Assembly (NCBI RefSeq): GCF_042242105.1
Contig: NC_092013.1
Location: forward strand, 1,828,001-1,892,000
Length of the DNA: 64,000 bases
Direction of reading: 5' to 3'
From: Pempheris klunzingeri
Lineage: Eukaryota > Chordata > Actinopteri > Acropomatiformes > Pempheridae
Below the pieces are notes generated by a model. That model had not been told where the DNA came from, searched no databases, and worked only from the letters and a program-made list of their open reading frames with translations. Numbering within the stretch: position 1 is the stretch's first letter; every line of letters begins with the position of its first letter. The translations under genes were made by a program, and so were the position numbers. Positions 10,597 through 22,043 of this stretch are shown here, in pieces.

Positions 10597-11469
10597 CTAT
10601 AGCAACAGACACACAACAAAGAGAGAGTAAATGAGACGTCATGGTGGAACGAGCTATCTAGAACCATGAATCACATTTGGTGCATGTCTATGCAACATAA
10701 CCCAGAGTCCAGGCTGACTAATGCAGTACCAGCTGTGACAACCAACTGCAGGAGCCTGGGGAGGCACAGACCTCTACAGAAAGGATGATCTGATCAATTG
10801 GTCCTCAATCATTATGGGCCAGTTTTAGTTCCTAACAGTCGGATCAATGGTCTCTATGAAGGCCAATCAGAATAGATGATCACATGACGCACAATAGATC
10901 CGGTTTGATTGATGGCTCACTGACAGTTTAGTGTCCATGTCGGCGACAAAGAGACAGTGAGCAGATGTTTGTTTGTAGCCTCTTGGGGGCAAAAGCATCA
11001 GGGCTGAATCCCTCTGACTTTCTGTGGTCTGAAAGTCACTTTGAGGATTTCTCAACATTCACTTTCAACTTGTATTTCACAAACATCACTTCCACTCTGC
11101 TGTGTCCAGTCTCTCCAGTCTGGAGCCGCTCTGGGACGCCTCCCCTTTGATTTGCGCACATTGGAATGAACTTTTGGAGTTCTTCTATCGGACAAACAGG
11201 CGGCAGCACATTTTCTTTGGCGCCAGCTTCACTTGTGATCTCAAAATGTTGGTCAGTACGTTTCATTTGTAAAAGGAAGTAAAAGAGCGCTAAAAGGAGT
11301 AAAAAGTGTTCTTTGACTGAGGACATTTGTTGTTCTATTGTTGCTGAGTTCACTCGCTCACAGAGAAAATGCAGAAATCCATCAAGACAAAGAAAAGAGA
11401 CGAAAGCCACGCGGACCCCTGAGCCTGTTCCTCGTGTCTTGGTCTCGTGCTGAAGTCATGAACACTGAC
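10597..11469 (-). other. ZF2 intron, S type (873 bp)
   Basis: Same length, 873 bp, as the introns of ZF3 and ZF9. It contains the 124-codon intronic open frame at 11036-11410 (minus strand) and no other recognised feature. Confidence 0.7.
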
Positions 11470-11535
11470 CTGAACATCGGTGCTATCAGAGGACGAGCCT
11501 GTTTGTCTTCTGAGCTCCGGCTTCTGCTTCTCCAT
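11470..11535 (-). CDS. ZF2 exon 1 (22 codons)
   Basis: ATG at 11533-11535, frame MEKQKPELRR...STDVQ, donor GTCAGT directly after 11470. Joins in phase 0 to the finger exon at 10596. Confidence 0.72.
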
Positions 11536-11797
11536 CGTCCCGCAGGTCTCCGTGGTTCCTGCTGGACCGTGTAGTCCTGCTCTGACTCTGGACTCTGTCC
11601 TCGGAGACTCTCCGGGCTCAGACGAAGCAGCACCGCTGGATCTCGCGGAGCTTTTCGTGTTCTCGCGATGTCACGTCGTCTCGCGGGCTCTTATTGGCTC
11701 GTTTGGGAGTGAGCTGCCCTTTCTCTAAGTCCCGCCCCTTAGTTACTGTTGCTAAGGCCGCTTTGAATCAGTGGCTCCTTGATTTCAGGCAGAAGAT
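11536..11797 (-). promoter_or_regulatory. ZF2 promoter region
   Basis: ATTGG box at 11693-11697, GC box CCCGCCCC at 11731-11738, and a TCTCGCGA motif near 11661-11668. Complete version of the shared array promoter. Confidence 0.5.
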
Positions 11798-14337
11798 GAA
11801 GTTTAGTTTGGTGGTTTCCCTCCATCAAGTTTCTCCAAACTCAACAACTCCTGAATGTGTCAGATTGTTAAAGACAGTCTGGGACTTTCTCCCTGGGCCT
11901 CAAAGCAGTCGGCCTCTACTGGTCACTGTTTAAATGGTGAAACAGTTTGTTCACAGACATCTGCTAATGGGCCATAGGTGTGTCGTCGTCCTAAAAGGTC
12001 TCCCGGCCCCCACAGGCTGGATTATCACACTGAGTGTAAGGGCCCTGAACACCTTGATGTCTTTGTCTCCTCCACACAAAACCACACTCCATACAAATGG
12101 GTATCAGCTGCTTAAAAAGGCCACATTCTCACCTCTCTTCAGGCGACCAGCTTGAAAAGGAGGGAGAGAGCTGAATATGTGTAAATCAGTGGGCTCTTGG
12201 GCTGCTTTAATGACCGGCCCAAAGAGATGCAAACACAAACCCACTGAAGAAAACGTCAGCAAGTGTTTAGTGAGTGTTGGCTTCAAACGTCCTGAGTCAC
12301 TGTTCATGCAGTAGAAATGATGAAGGTGAAATCAACAGCTAAATGTGAAGCTCATATAATAGATCAATAACAGTTGGGGAGGGTCTCTTCACTGAGGCCT
12401 CTAAACGTTTGGAGGGTTTGGGTCCATGAATTAAAAAGCAGCAGCAGAATCATTGTCTTGGCTGTAAGAATCAGGCATCATATTGGTTTCATCTGAACTG
12501 ACACGTGTCTGTGATCATTTTTCTGCTTTACCACACACAGACCTTCTGCTGGCTTTGGGGTAGTGAGTCCACAGTGATGCTCAGGACACAAAGATGTTTC
12601 CACTTGATGGAGTAATGTGAGCATAAAAACATGGAGGATTTGGTTTGAATACTTCAGTGTTATTGCTGAAATGTTACAGTTCATTCTGTGAGAATAAAAC
12701 AGATTTAACATGTTTATTTTATCTTTTATCTAAATATTAAAGACCCCTCAGTCTTTTGGAAACTGAATCTAAAAAGTGATTCTTTGGTTAAACTGTCTGT
12801 CACACTGAATATGAACCACCATGTATTGTCTCTCTCTCTCCCCAGTTCTCTGATGCAGACTGTCCAGCTGCTTCTTCTTGTCGACTCTGATCAGAGAAAC
12901 TAACTCAGTTTTTTCTAATCCTAAATATCTGTTTAACAGTGGGAGTCTTCTAATATTAATACTAATATTACTGTAAGTACTATAAAGAAAGGTTTATCTG
13001 TCCAGGATCCTTTCAACAACACAATATAAGGCAGAAAGAACTTGACCCAACAGAAATATAATCACAGACATGTTAGCGTCAGTTCAGATTAAACCAACAT
13101 GATGCCTGATTCTTACAGCCAAGAGAATGATTTCACTGCTGTTTCTGAATGTATGCAGAAACCCTCTACTCATTTTTGTCTCAAGTACTTTTAATACCTG
13201 CCACTGTCACAGCGAGGAGATTATTCCCCAAATGTTATTTATCATGTGAGCATCACATTTAACTAATGTTGTAAATAGTACCTTGCCTCACACAATGGAG
13301 CCAAAGTGTTGTGCTCAGAGTTGTGGGGCACCAATAAATGTTGGGGTTTGGACCATTTCTGGAGCAATTTGGAGATAATTGGGAAATAATCCCCAATTAT
13401 AAAAAAATAAGTAGTGCAAAGTCCACCCTGATTGGGGTAACCACCTCGATAGCTGAGGACAAAGAGACAATTTAACTGATTCAGTTTCATAAAATACTTA
13501 TTTATCAGGATTAATAATTAAATTAATATCTAAAACCAAAATTACCACCTTAATAGCTAGTTGAAGGATTCTCTGGCTGTGACATTTGAGTGGTGGCGCT
13601 CTGAAGCTTCATGTATGTTTATGTTATTAGCTCCTGTGGGCTATCAGGTCATTTCTATACAAACGTCTGAAAAATGTCAAAAATGTGTGTTGCGATTGTC
13701 TTCATGTTTCTGTGTTTACCAGTTTAGTAGGATGAGGTGTTCCCTCATGGGCTGAGAAAACTGTCCATTCCAGGATAAATAAACAGTGAAATGAATGAGC
13801 TGGAAAATGCCTCATAGCTTCTGAATAGTTTGTGGTACATTAATCCTCCTGAGGCCCAACCACCTGTTAGCATGTGATGACAACTAAACTTGATCTGTTG
13901 GCTGAAGAAGGCTGCTGGGATACAGATGAAAGCAGAGCTGAAACAATTAATCAGTTAGTAACTTGATGCAAAAGAGGCAACAATGACTTTATTTACCCAT
14001 AAATTGTTCCAGGTCATTTTTAAAGTAAAAACAGCAACCATGCTGAGTTCCAGTCCTCAGTTATTAAGATCTGACTCTTTATTGTCTCATGTGATGAACT
14101 AAAGAAACAAACAACTAAACAAGCAATTCATTAACATCACCCTGGACTTTTTTCAGCAGTGATGGACATGTTTTCAGGATGTAGTCATAGCCACAATAAC
14201 ACACATGCTGTTAAGAAAATGAGGATGCTGTCTTGGGCCATCCCTCTGTTTGTAGAGAAGCTCAGAATATAACAACACAGCAATCAGGGCATGTGGAGGG
14301 GGCAAGAGGAAACAGCTGACTATTCTCTGGAAAATGT
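11798..14337. repeat. Array spacer between ZF3 tail and ZF2 promoter (type B)
   Basis: This non-coding spacer corresponds, inverted, to 43540-46070 between ZF6 and ZF7. It holds the ZF3 3' flank, with minus-strand AATAAA at 14088-14093, the AT-rich repeat segment near 13320-13560, and the shared sequence upstream of the promoter. It lacks the 1.6-kb LTR-like element that ZF1 and ZF8 carry at the comparable point (13848). I see no gene. Confidence 0.6.
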
Positions 14338-15375
14338 TCAAAACAATACAGTGTGAGTGTTTTGGTGGGATCTAAGGCCACTCTGCGAAGCAAAAGTGCT
14401 CCCACATTGGTAATACCAGAACGGTTTCTCTCCAGTGTGAATGCGTTGATGTCTCCTTAAGCTATTTGATTGAGTGAAAGCTTTCCCACATTGGTCACAG
14501 CTATACGGTTTCTCTCCAGTGTGAATGCGCTGATGGCTCCTTAAGCTAGCTGGTGCAGTGAAAGCTTTCCCACATTGGTCACACCAGAACGGTTTCTCTC
14601 CAGTGTGAATGCGTTGATGGCTCCTTAAGCTAGCTGATTCAGTGAAAGTTTTCCCACACTGGTCACAGCCATACGGTTTCTCTCCAGTGTGAATGCGTTG
14701 ATGGCTCCTTAAATTAGTTGATTGACTGAAAGTTTTCCCACATTGGTCACAGCTATACGGTTTCTCTCCAGTGTGAATACGTCGATGTCTCATTAACTCA
14801 GTTGATCGAATGAAAGTTTTCCCACACTGGTCACAGCCATACGGTTTCTCTCCAGTGTGAATACGTTGATGGATCCTTAAGGTAGCAGATTGACTGAAAG
14901 TTTTTCCACATTGGTCACACCAGAACGGTTTCTCTCCAGTGTGAATGCGTTGATGGCTCCTTAAGCTAGCTGATGCAGTGAAAGTTTTCTCACACTGGTC
15001 ACAGCTATATGGTTTCTCTCCAGTGTGAATGCGTTGATGGCTCCTTAAATTGGTTGATCGACTGAAAGTTTTCCCACATTGGTCACAGCTATATGGTTTC
15101 TCTCCAGTGTGAATGCGTTGATGGATCCTTAAATTAGTTGACTGAGCGAAAGCTTTCCCACACTGGTCACAGCTATATGGTTTCTCTCCAGTGTGAATGT
15201 GTTGATGGATCCTTAAGTTAGCTGATGCAGTGAAAGTTTTCCCACATTGGTCACAGCTGTGCAGTTTCTCTCCCAAATGAAGTCTTTGATGAACCTTTAA
15301 ATCATTTCGTGTTGTGAAGGATTTGTCACAGTGCTGACAGCGATGACAAGTGGGTCCATCTCTTCCTCTGCGTTT
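14338..15375 (-). CDS. ZF3 finger exon, C2H2 zinc-finger protein (12 fingers, last one defective)
   Basis: The spliced product is about 367 aa with exon 1 at 16249-16314. After the acceptor at 15376 come KRRGRDG, the CQHC finger and eleven further fingers with contact residues AANI, QTNI, RTNS, AASS, QATI, RTER, QTNS, EASS, AASS, QNSR and SSGS. In the last finger the first zinc ligand is lost: FWYYQC replaces FWCDQC (codons TAT TAC at about 14410-14415), so that module should not fold normally. Closest to ZF6, with which it shares the RTER and AASS modules and the HTVLF ending. Confidence 0.85.
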   Translation of the reverse strand, partial: KRRGRDGPTCHRCQHCDKSFTTRNDLKVHQRLHLGEKLHSCDQCGKTFTASANLRIHQHIHTGEKPYSCDQCGKAFAQSTNLRIHQRIHTGEKPYSCDQCGKTFSRSTNLRSHQRIHTGEKPYSCDQCEKTFTASASLRSHQRIHTGEKPFWCDQCGKTFSQSATLRIHQRIHTGEKPYGCDQCGKTFIRSTELMRHRRIHTGEKPYSCDQCGKTFSQSTNLRSHQRIHTGEKPYGCDQCGKTFTESASLRSHQRIHTGEKPFWCDQCGKAFTAPASLRSHQRIHTGEKPYSCDQCGKAFTQSNSLRRHQRIHTGEKPFWYYQCGSTFASQSGLRSHQNTHTVLF

Positions 15376-16248
15376 CTATAGCAACAGACACACAACAAAG
15401 AGAGAGTAAATGAGACGTCATGGTGGAACGAGCTATCTAGAACCATGAATCACATTTGGTGCATGTCTATGCAACATAACCCAGAGTCCAGGCTGACTAA
15501 TGCAGTACCAGCTGTGACAACCAACTGCAGGAGCCTGGGGAGGCACAGACCTCTACAGAAAGGATGATCTGATCAATTGGTCCTCAATCATTATGGGCCA
15601 GTTTTAGTTCCTAACAGTCGGATCAATGGTCTCTATGAAGGCCAATCAGAATAGATGATCACATGACGCACAATAGATCCGGTTTGATTGACGGCTCACT
15701 GACAGTTTAGTGTCCATGTCGGCGACAAAGAGACAGTGAGCAGATGTTTGTTTGTAGCCTCTTGGGGGCAAAAGCATCAGGGCTGAATCCCTCTGACTTT
15801 CTGTGGTCTGAAAGTCACTTTGAGGATTTCTCAACATTCACTTTCAACTTGTATTTCACAAACATCACTTCCACTCTGCTGTGTCCAGTCTCTCCAGTCT
15901 GGAGCCGCTCTGGGACGCCTCCCCTTTGATTTGCGCACATTGGAATGAACTTTTGGAGTTCTTCTATCGGACAAACAGGCGGCAGCACATTTTCTTTGGC
16001 GCCAGCTTCACTTGTGATCTCAAAATGTTGGTCAGTACGTTTCATTTGTAAAAGAAAGTAAAAGAGCGCTAAAAGGAGTAAAAAGTGTTCTTTGAGTGAG
16101 GACATTTGTTGTTCTATTGTTGCTGAGTTCACTCGCTCACAGAGAAAATGCAGAAATCCATCAAGACAAAGAAAAGAGACGAAAGCCACGCGGACCCCTG
16201 AGCCTGTTCCTCGTGTCTTGGTCTCGTGCTGAAGTCATGAACACTGAC
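15376..16248 (-). other. ZF3 intron, S type (873 bp)
   Basis: Same length as the introns of ZF2 and ZF9. It holds the intronic open frame at 15815-16189 (minus strand). Confidence 0.7.
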
Positions 16249-16314
16249 CTGAACATCGGTGCTATCAGAGGACGAGCCTGTTTGTCTTCTGAGCTCCGGC
16301 TTCTGCTTCTCCAT
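16249..16314 (-). CDS. ZF3 exon 1 (22 codons)
   Basis: ATG at 16312-16314, frame MEKQKPELRR...STDVQ, GTCAGT donor. Joins in phase 0 to 15375. Confidence 0.72.
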
Positions 16315-16560
16315 CGTCCCGCAGGTCTCCGTGGTTCCTGCTGGACCGTGTAGTCCTGCTCTGACTCTGGACTCTGTCCTCGGAGACTCTCCGGGCTCAG
16401 ACGAAGCAGCACCGCTGGATCTCGCGGAGCTTTTCGTGTTCTCGCGATGTCACGTCGTCTCGCGGGCTCTTATTGGTTCGTTTGGGAGTGAGCTGCCCTT
16501 TCTCTAAGTCCCTTCTCTAAGTGGCTCCTTGATTTCAGGCAGAAGATGAAGTTTAGTTTG
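16315..16560 (-). promoter_or_regulatory. ZF3 promoter region, GC box deleted
   Basis: The ATTGG box is present at 16472-16476, but the segment that carries the GC box in the sisters is missing: 'tctctaagtccc' is followed by a short repeat 'ttctctaag' and then directly by 'tggctccttgatttcagg'. The loss is about 40 bp. Confidence 0.5.
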
Positions 16561-18828
16561 GTGGTTTCCCTCCATCAAGTTTCTCCAAACTCAACAACTC
16601 CTGAATGTGTCAGATTGTTAAAGACAGTCTGGGACTTTCTCCCTGGGCCTCAAAGCAGTCGGCCTCTACTGGTCACTGTTTAAATGGTGAAACAGTTTGT
16701 TCACAGACATCTGCTAATGGGCCATAGGTGTGTCGTCGTCCTAAAAGGTCTCCCGGCCCCCACAGGCTGGATTATCACACTGAGTGTAAGGGCCCTGAAC
16801 ACCTTGATGTCTTTGTCTCCTCCACACAAAACCACACTCCATACAAATGGGTATCAGCTGCTTAAAAAGGCCACATTCTCACCTCTCTTCAGGCGACCAG
16901 CTTGAAAAGGAGGGAGAGAGCTGAATATGTGTAAATCAGTGGGCTCTTGGGCTGCTTTAATGACCGGCCCAAAGAGATGCAAACACAAACCCACTGAAGA
17001 AAACGTCAGCAAGTGTTTAGTGAGTGTTGGCTTCAAACGTCCTGAGTCACTGTTCATGCAGTAGAAATGATGAAGGTGAAATCAACAGCTAAATGTGAAG
17101 CTCATATAATAGATCAATAACAGTTGGGGAGGGTCTCTTCACTGAGGCCTCTAAACGTTTGGAGGGTTTGGGTCCATGAATTAAAAAGCAGCAGCAGAAT
17201 CATTGTCTTGGCTGTAAGAATCAGGCATCATATTGGTTTCACCTGAACTGACACAACAACACAATAGTAACGGTGCCCATGCCAGCTCACTGTGTACCAA
17301 TAAAAACAGAGTCAATATTAGAAACACGTCTCTGGAGCAGCTCAACAGCAGCACAAACTGCAGCCTCCAAAATAAGAGCACAGCTGAATGGGCTCCTTTC
17401 TAAACTGAAAACTGAATGTTTCTTTTCTCATTAAAGGCTCATTTATTATTAGAGGGTCAAATAAACCCTCTTGGTGCATATTTTGGTATCTAAATGAAAG
17501 TGCATTGACTAAAAGTTCTTTGTCTACGTTAAGGAAAGGATCCCTACAGAGACAGACCTGTCAGATCCTTTTTCTTTAACCACACATGATCATTATAGCG
17601 CTCTCTTCAAAGCCGCCAGATTCAACTGACTAAACAGTATTTTTGCCCTCCCAGAACGCAGGACTGGTCGCTGGTCTTCCACTGCCTCCATCCTGTGTTA
17701 CTGTTTTTTGTGTTCGATGTGAACGAACCTTTTAAAACACCAAAGTCACCAAATAATACAAATGAACTAACAGATCAAGGCACCAGCAGACCAGCAGCTC
17801 CTGTGTGTCTATGAGGTAAAATCAGCAGGTTTGTGGTGAAACAAAAAGGATGTTACAGCTACTGATGAACCCACTGTTTGTCACCAGTGAAGTTAGAAAG
17901 TTCCCCAAATGTGTAGGCTGCTGTTCCCTCAGTGCTGTTCTTAATTACTGCTGATTTAACCTTCTTATGTGTGGACTGCATCATCGTTTGTGTTATGTGA
18001 TTGTAATATCATTCACATTGTGATGGCATAAAGATTTTCTATGGTGAAAACCGGTGCAATCTGTGTTGCATTCAAGCCTTTGTTGTGTGCTTGTGTTTTT
18101 TTCACCCTATATAATAAAAACCACTTGACTTTTCCTCTACCAGAGTCAGACATGTACAGGTCCTGTACACCAAGAAGAATCCTGCAGAAATATTTCTTGG
18201 AGAAAAGTTCTTTGTTGTTCTGGGAGTTATTCTCTTTGGAAACACAATAAGTTTTAAAACGAGGAGATAGTTGTTAATAATGGCCCATTGATTCATAGCC
18301 TTAAAAATGATTATTATGAAGTCAATCAGCTTTTGCTGATGCAGGCAGGTATTTCTGTAGATTTTAGGTAGACTGCTGGTGGTGGTTTTCAGCTGCACAG
18401 CACACTATGTTCCTTTACTACAGAAACAAGTAATGTGACCCTCTGGTCATAAAAAGTGAAATTAGAATCATGTAAATCTCCTGTATAAAAACGTCAGGCT
18501 TCCTGAGCCAAAGATCAGTTATTATGGACAAATGTGTCGCTACAAATCATTTTCTGTTGAATGCTGGGAGCTGCCCCCGACACTTCATAAATGATGGTTC
18601 TCAGTAAAGACAAACGGGTGATGTTAGAGTCACTTTGGTGATGGTGAAAGTGACCAACAAGTAGGCATCCTATGGGCTTAGTAAAAAGCTTTTAGTGTGG
18701 CAGGAAGAGTGAAGCAGGAGTCAGGAAGAAGACAGAGGGGCAGCAGTTCTTCTGTCTCAATAAACACAGTAACGTATACATCTGTGGAGCTGCAGCTTGT
18801 TTTCTTTGGCTTTTCTTTCTCCCTGCAG

Positions 18829-19078
18829 ATATGGGCAGAAACTCTGGGAGACCGAGCTGCTGACAATGCAGCAAGTGTCCCCGACCGACGAGACCGAGAC
18901 CAAGAGCGGAGGATGTTATGTAACACGCTCAGACTTCCATACCCACACGCTCACACAGCAGCAGAACGTAGAGCGGCCGCCCTTTAATTCAATCTGCCTG
19001 CTGGACGGTCAGCTCGCAAGCAGAGCCAAAAGCAGCAGCTCACATTTAAGGCCCATTGAGTCATTCTTCACTTTCTGA
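18829..19078 (+). other. Possible orphan terminal exon
   Basis: A strong polypyrimidine tract and CTGCAG acceptor end at 18828. They are followed by a frame open for 82 codons, starting YGQKLWETEL and ending at TGA 19076-19078. The region is GC-richer than its surroundings. The inverted copy at 51211-51460 keeps the same frame. No upstream exon or domain is recognised. It may be a captured exon of a former neighbour gene, or chance. Confidence 0.2.
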
Positions 19079-20129
19079 TTTATTTAACATAACAACAACT
19101 CTTTTGTGTCAAGAGTGAATTTAAAGGAAAATATTTGCCTGTTTTCGATACAGACATGAGGTTTTATTCTCATCGCACGCAGTAAGAACCACAAGCTTTA
19201 CAGTCAACATGGCGGTGAAGAAAACACAAACAGGGATGTATTGGATTTAGTTATTAACCTTAGTAGATCTTAACATCAGATCAATTCATCTGCAGAGGCT
19301 CCAGTTCAAAAAGAGACCAAACTTTTCCTGAGCCACCACAAAGGCCTGGAACAGCCGTTAGGTCGGGCCTGTCTTTAGACTGGCTGAGTGACGGAGATCC
19401 TTTTGCTCTGTGATGTCAAACTGAAGCAGATGTTGGTGACTCGTGGCCCTGACTGGCCAGTTAAGCGAAGTGAGGAGTTAACCTTCAATGACGGTATAAA
19501 ACAGGACAGTCAGTAACAAAACCAAGCCGCTCTGCTGCGACAAACTGCATCTTCTTCATCTGAGCTGACTGAAACTCAAATCTCATCAGCCCATGACTGT
19601 GCCCCCCCCCTCTGCTCCCTGCCTGTGCTTTCACTTCTGAAAGAAGACATTTGCTTCAGCATCTTTTCTTAATAACACGGCGCCTCCTGCTGTCCTAAAA
19701 CTAGCATTTCTCTTTAAAGCTGAAATACCACAAAGGCCCAGTGTACAGACACAGATCAGTTTTTCACAGCTGCTCAGTCACTCAGATCAGGATCTCATGT
19801 TTCACTTTATTAGGTACACCTGTACTATCAAATGTATTCATGAAAAGGAGTCCAGCTGTTCTAGGATCTATAATCCTTGTGTGGTGAGTGGAAACACTGT
19901 TGGTGGATTTGAAACCACTTCAGGTTAAATGAAATAAAAGTGCAGATTTAGTGAGTTTTATGGTCAAAAAGAACCTAAATACACAGAGTAAATGTGCAGG
20001 TTCCTACTGATGGATCAAAAAATCCAGTAACATGATATTAAATTCACTGTGAAATTTCTTTGAGGCTTCCTGCTCATCTGGGCATTGTGGGTAATAAGAT
20101 AGACAGCAGAATGAAAAACTCAGAATCAG

Positions 20130-20540
20130 AGGGAGGATAGATTGAGATAATAGAGTAGTAGACAGTGCTGTGCTCTCCTCTCCATAGAGAAGCTGTACAG
20201 ATCCTGCTGCCACAGAAAGCATCCTGAAAGACTCACCCCATCCAGCACATCACCTGTTCCAACTGTAACCTTCAGGGAGACGGTACAGGACAATAAAAGC
20301 CAAAACCAGACTGAAAAATCACAATAATACATGAACACTGAAGGGCATGCCTCTTCTTCTCACTAACCTGTGCAGTATTCTACCTTGTGCCATCCATTTT
20401 AAATCTTTTAATCTTTGATTTATCTTTATGATCTTTATTTATTTCAAAGTTTGCTTTATTTGCACTGAATAGGATTGCATACAATTTGATTGTACTTTTG
20501 TATAATGATAATAAAGATTCCTGATTCCTGCTGGGATACA
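20130..20540 (+). mobile_element. LINE 3' fragment
   Basis: Read on the plus strand, the stretch at 20165-20310 encodes LINE C-terminal-like residues (IEKLYRSC, then FRETVQ). The downstream part ends in AATAAAGATTCCTGATTCCTG, a common fish LINE tail. It is 5'-truncated. The inverted copy lies at about 49740-50150. Confidence 0.55.
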
Positions 20541-20921
20541 GATGAAAGCAGAGCTGAAACAACTAATTAATTAGTGACTTGATGTAAAAGAGTCAGCAAT
20601 GACTTTAATTACCCACAAATTGTTCCAGGTCATTTTGAAAGTACAAGTTCCAGTCCTCATTTATGAAGATCTGCCTCTTTATTTGTCTCATGTGATAAAC
20701 TAAAAAAATCAAACAATATAACAAAACAAAGCAATAAAAGCAGTGATGGACATGTTTTCAGGATGTAGTCATAGCCACAATAACACACATGCTGTTAAGA
20801 AAATGAGGACGCTGTCTTGGGCCATCCCTCTGTTTGTAGAGAAGCTCTGAATATAACAACACAGCAATCAGGGCATGGGGAGGAGGCAAGAGGAAACAGC
20901 TGGCTATTCTCTGATAGATGT

Positions 20922-22043
20922 TCAAAACAATGAAGTGTGAGTGTTTTGGTGGGATCTAAGGCCACTCTGCGAAGTAAAAGTTTTCCCACATTGGTCACAC
21001 CAGAACGGTTTCTCTCCAGTGTGAATGCGTTGATGGATCCTTAAGTTAGCTGATTTACTGAAAGTTTTCCCACACTGGTCACAGCTATACGGTTTCTCTC
21101 CAGTGTGAATGCGTTGATGGCTCCTTAAGTGACCTGATGCAGTGAAAGCTTTCCCACACTGGTCACAGCTATACGGTTTCTCTCCAGTGTGAATGCGTTG
21201 ATGGCTCCTTAAGCTAGCTGACTGACTGAAAGTTTTCCCACACTGGTCACAGCTATACGGTTTCTCTCCAGTGTGAATGCGTTGATGGATCCTAAAGCTA
21301 GCTGACTGACTGAAAGTTTTCCCACACTGGTCACAGCTGTACGGTTTCTCTCCAGTGTGAATACGTTGATGGATCCTTAAGTTAGCTGATTCACTGAAAG
21401 CTTTCCCACATTGGTCACAGCTGTGCAGTTTCTCTCCAGTGTGAATGCGTTGATGTCTCTTTAAGTGAGCTGATACAGTGAAAGCTTTCCCACATTGGTC
21501 ACAGCTGTACGGTTTCTCTCCAGTGTGAATACGTTGATGGATCCTTAAGTTAGCTGATTCACTGAAAGCTTTCCCACATTGGTCACAGCTGTGCAGTTTC
21601 TCTCCAGTGTGAATGCGTTGATGTCTCTTTAAGTGAGCTGATACAGTGAAAGCTTTCCCACATTGGTCACAGCTATACGGTTTCTCTCCAGTGTGAATAC
21701 GTTGATGGATCCTTAAGTTAGCTGATTCACTGAAAGTTTTCCCACACTGGTCACAGCTATACGGTTTCTCTCCAGTGTGAATACGTTGATGGATCCTTAA
21801 GTTAGCTGATTCACTGAAAGTTTTCCCACACTGGTCACAGCTATACGGTTTCTCTCCAGTGTGAATGCGTTGATGGTTCCTTAAGTGACCTGACTGACTG
21901 AAAGTTTTCCCACACTGGTCACAGCTGTGCAGTTTCTCTCCCAAATGAAGTCTCTGATGAACCTTTAAATCATTTCGTGTTGTGAAGGATTTGTCACAGT
22001 GCTGACAGCGGTGACAAGCGGGTCCATCTCTTCCTCTGCGTTT
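20922..22043 (-). CDS. ZF4 finger exon, C2H2 zinc-finger protein (13 fingers)
   Basis: The spliced product is about 395 aa with exon 1 at 23310-23375. After the acceptor at 22044 come KRRGRDG, the CQHC finger and twelve fingers with contact residues QGHN, EANI, EANI, VAHR, EANI, VAHR, EANI, QASI, QASS, AGHS, KANI and SSGS. The VAHR-EANI pair is a 168-bp tandem duplication (21361-21528 and 21529-21696). Both internal EANI fingers carry GEKLHSC, the signature that normally marks only the first canonical finger, which points to internal unequal exchange. In finger 8 the helix Leu is Phe. Confidence 0.85.
   Translation of the reverse strand, partial: KRRGRDGPACHRCQHCDKSFTTRNDLKVHQRLHLGEKLHSCDQCGKTFSQSGHLRNHQRIHTGEKPYSCDQCGKTFSESANLRIHQRIHTGEKPYSCDQCGKTFSESANLRIHQRIHTGEKPYSCDQCGKAFTVSAHLKRHQRIHTGEKLHSCDQCGKAFSESANLRIHQRIHTGEKPYSCDQCGKAFTVSAHLKRHQRIHTGEKLHSCDQCGKAFSESANLRIHQRIHTGEKPYSCDQCGKTFSQSASFRIHQRIHTGEKPYSCDQCGKTFSQSASLRSHQRIHTGEKPYSCDQCGKAFTASGHLRSHQRIHTGEKPYSCDQCGKTFSKSANLRIHQRIHTGEKPFWCDQCGKTFTSQSGLRSHQNTHTSLF

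Larger units (their letters stand above)
16561..20921. repeat. Array spacer between ZF4 tail and ZF3 promoter (type A)
   Basis: A long spacer that recurs inverted at 49321-54220 between ZF7 and ZF8, where it carries an extra LTR. From right to left it holds the ZF4 3' flank (minus-strand AATAAA at 20678-20683), a LINE tail at about 20130-20540, and about 2.8 kb of sequence found only in these two spacers (about 17250-20100). It also includes a possible orphan exon at 18829-19078 and a run of nine C at 19602-19610. Otherwise no gene is visible. Confidence 0.6.

Noticed and set aside
21361-21696. CRISPR-like spacing of repeats in the finger exons
   Set aside because: The 84-bp periodicity is that of C2H2 finger units in a eukaryotic coding exon.
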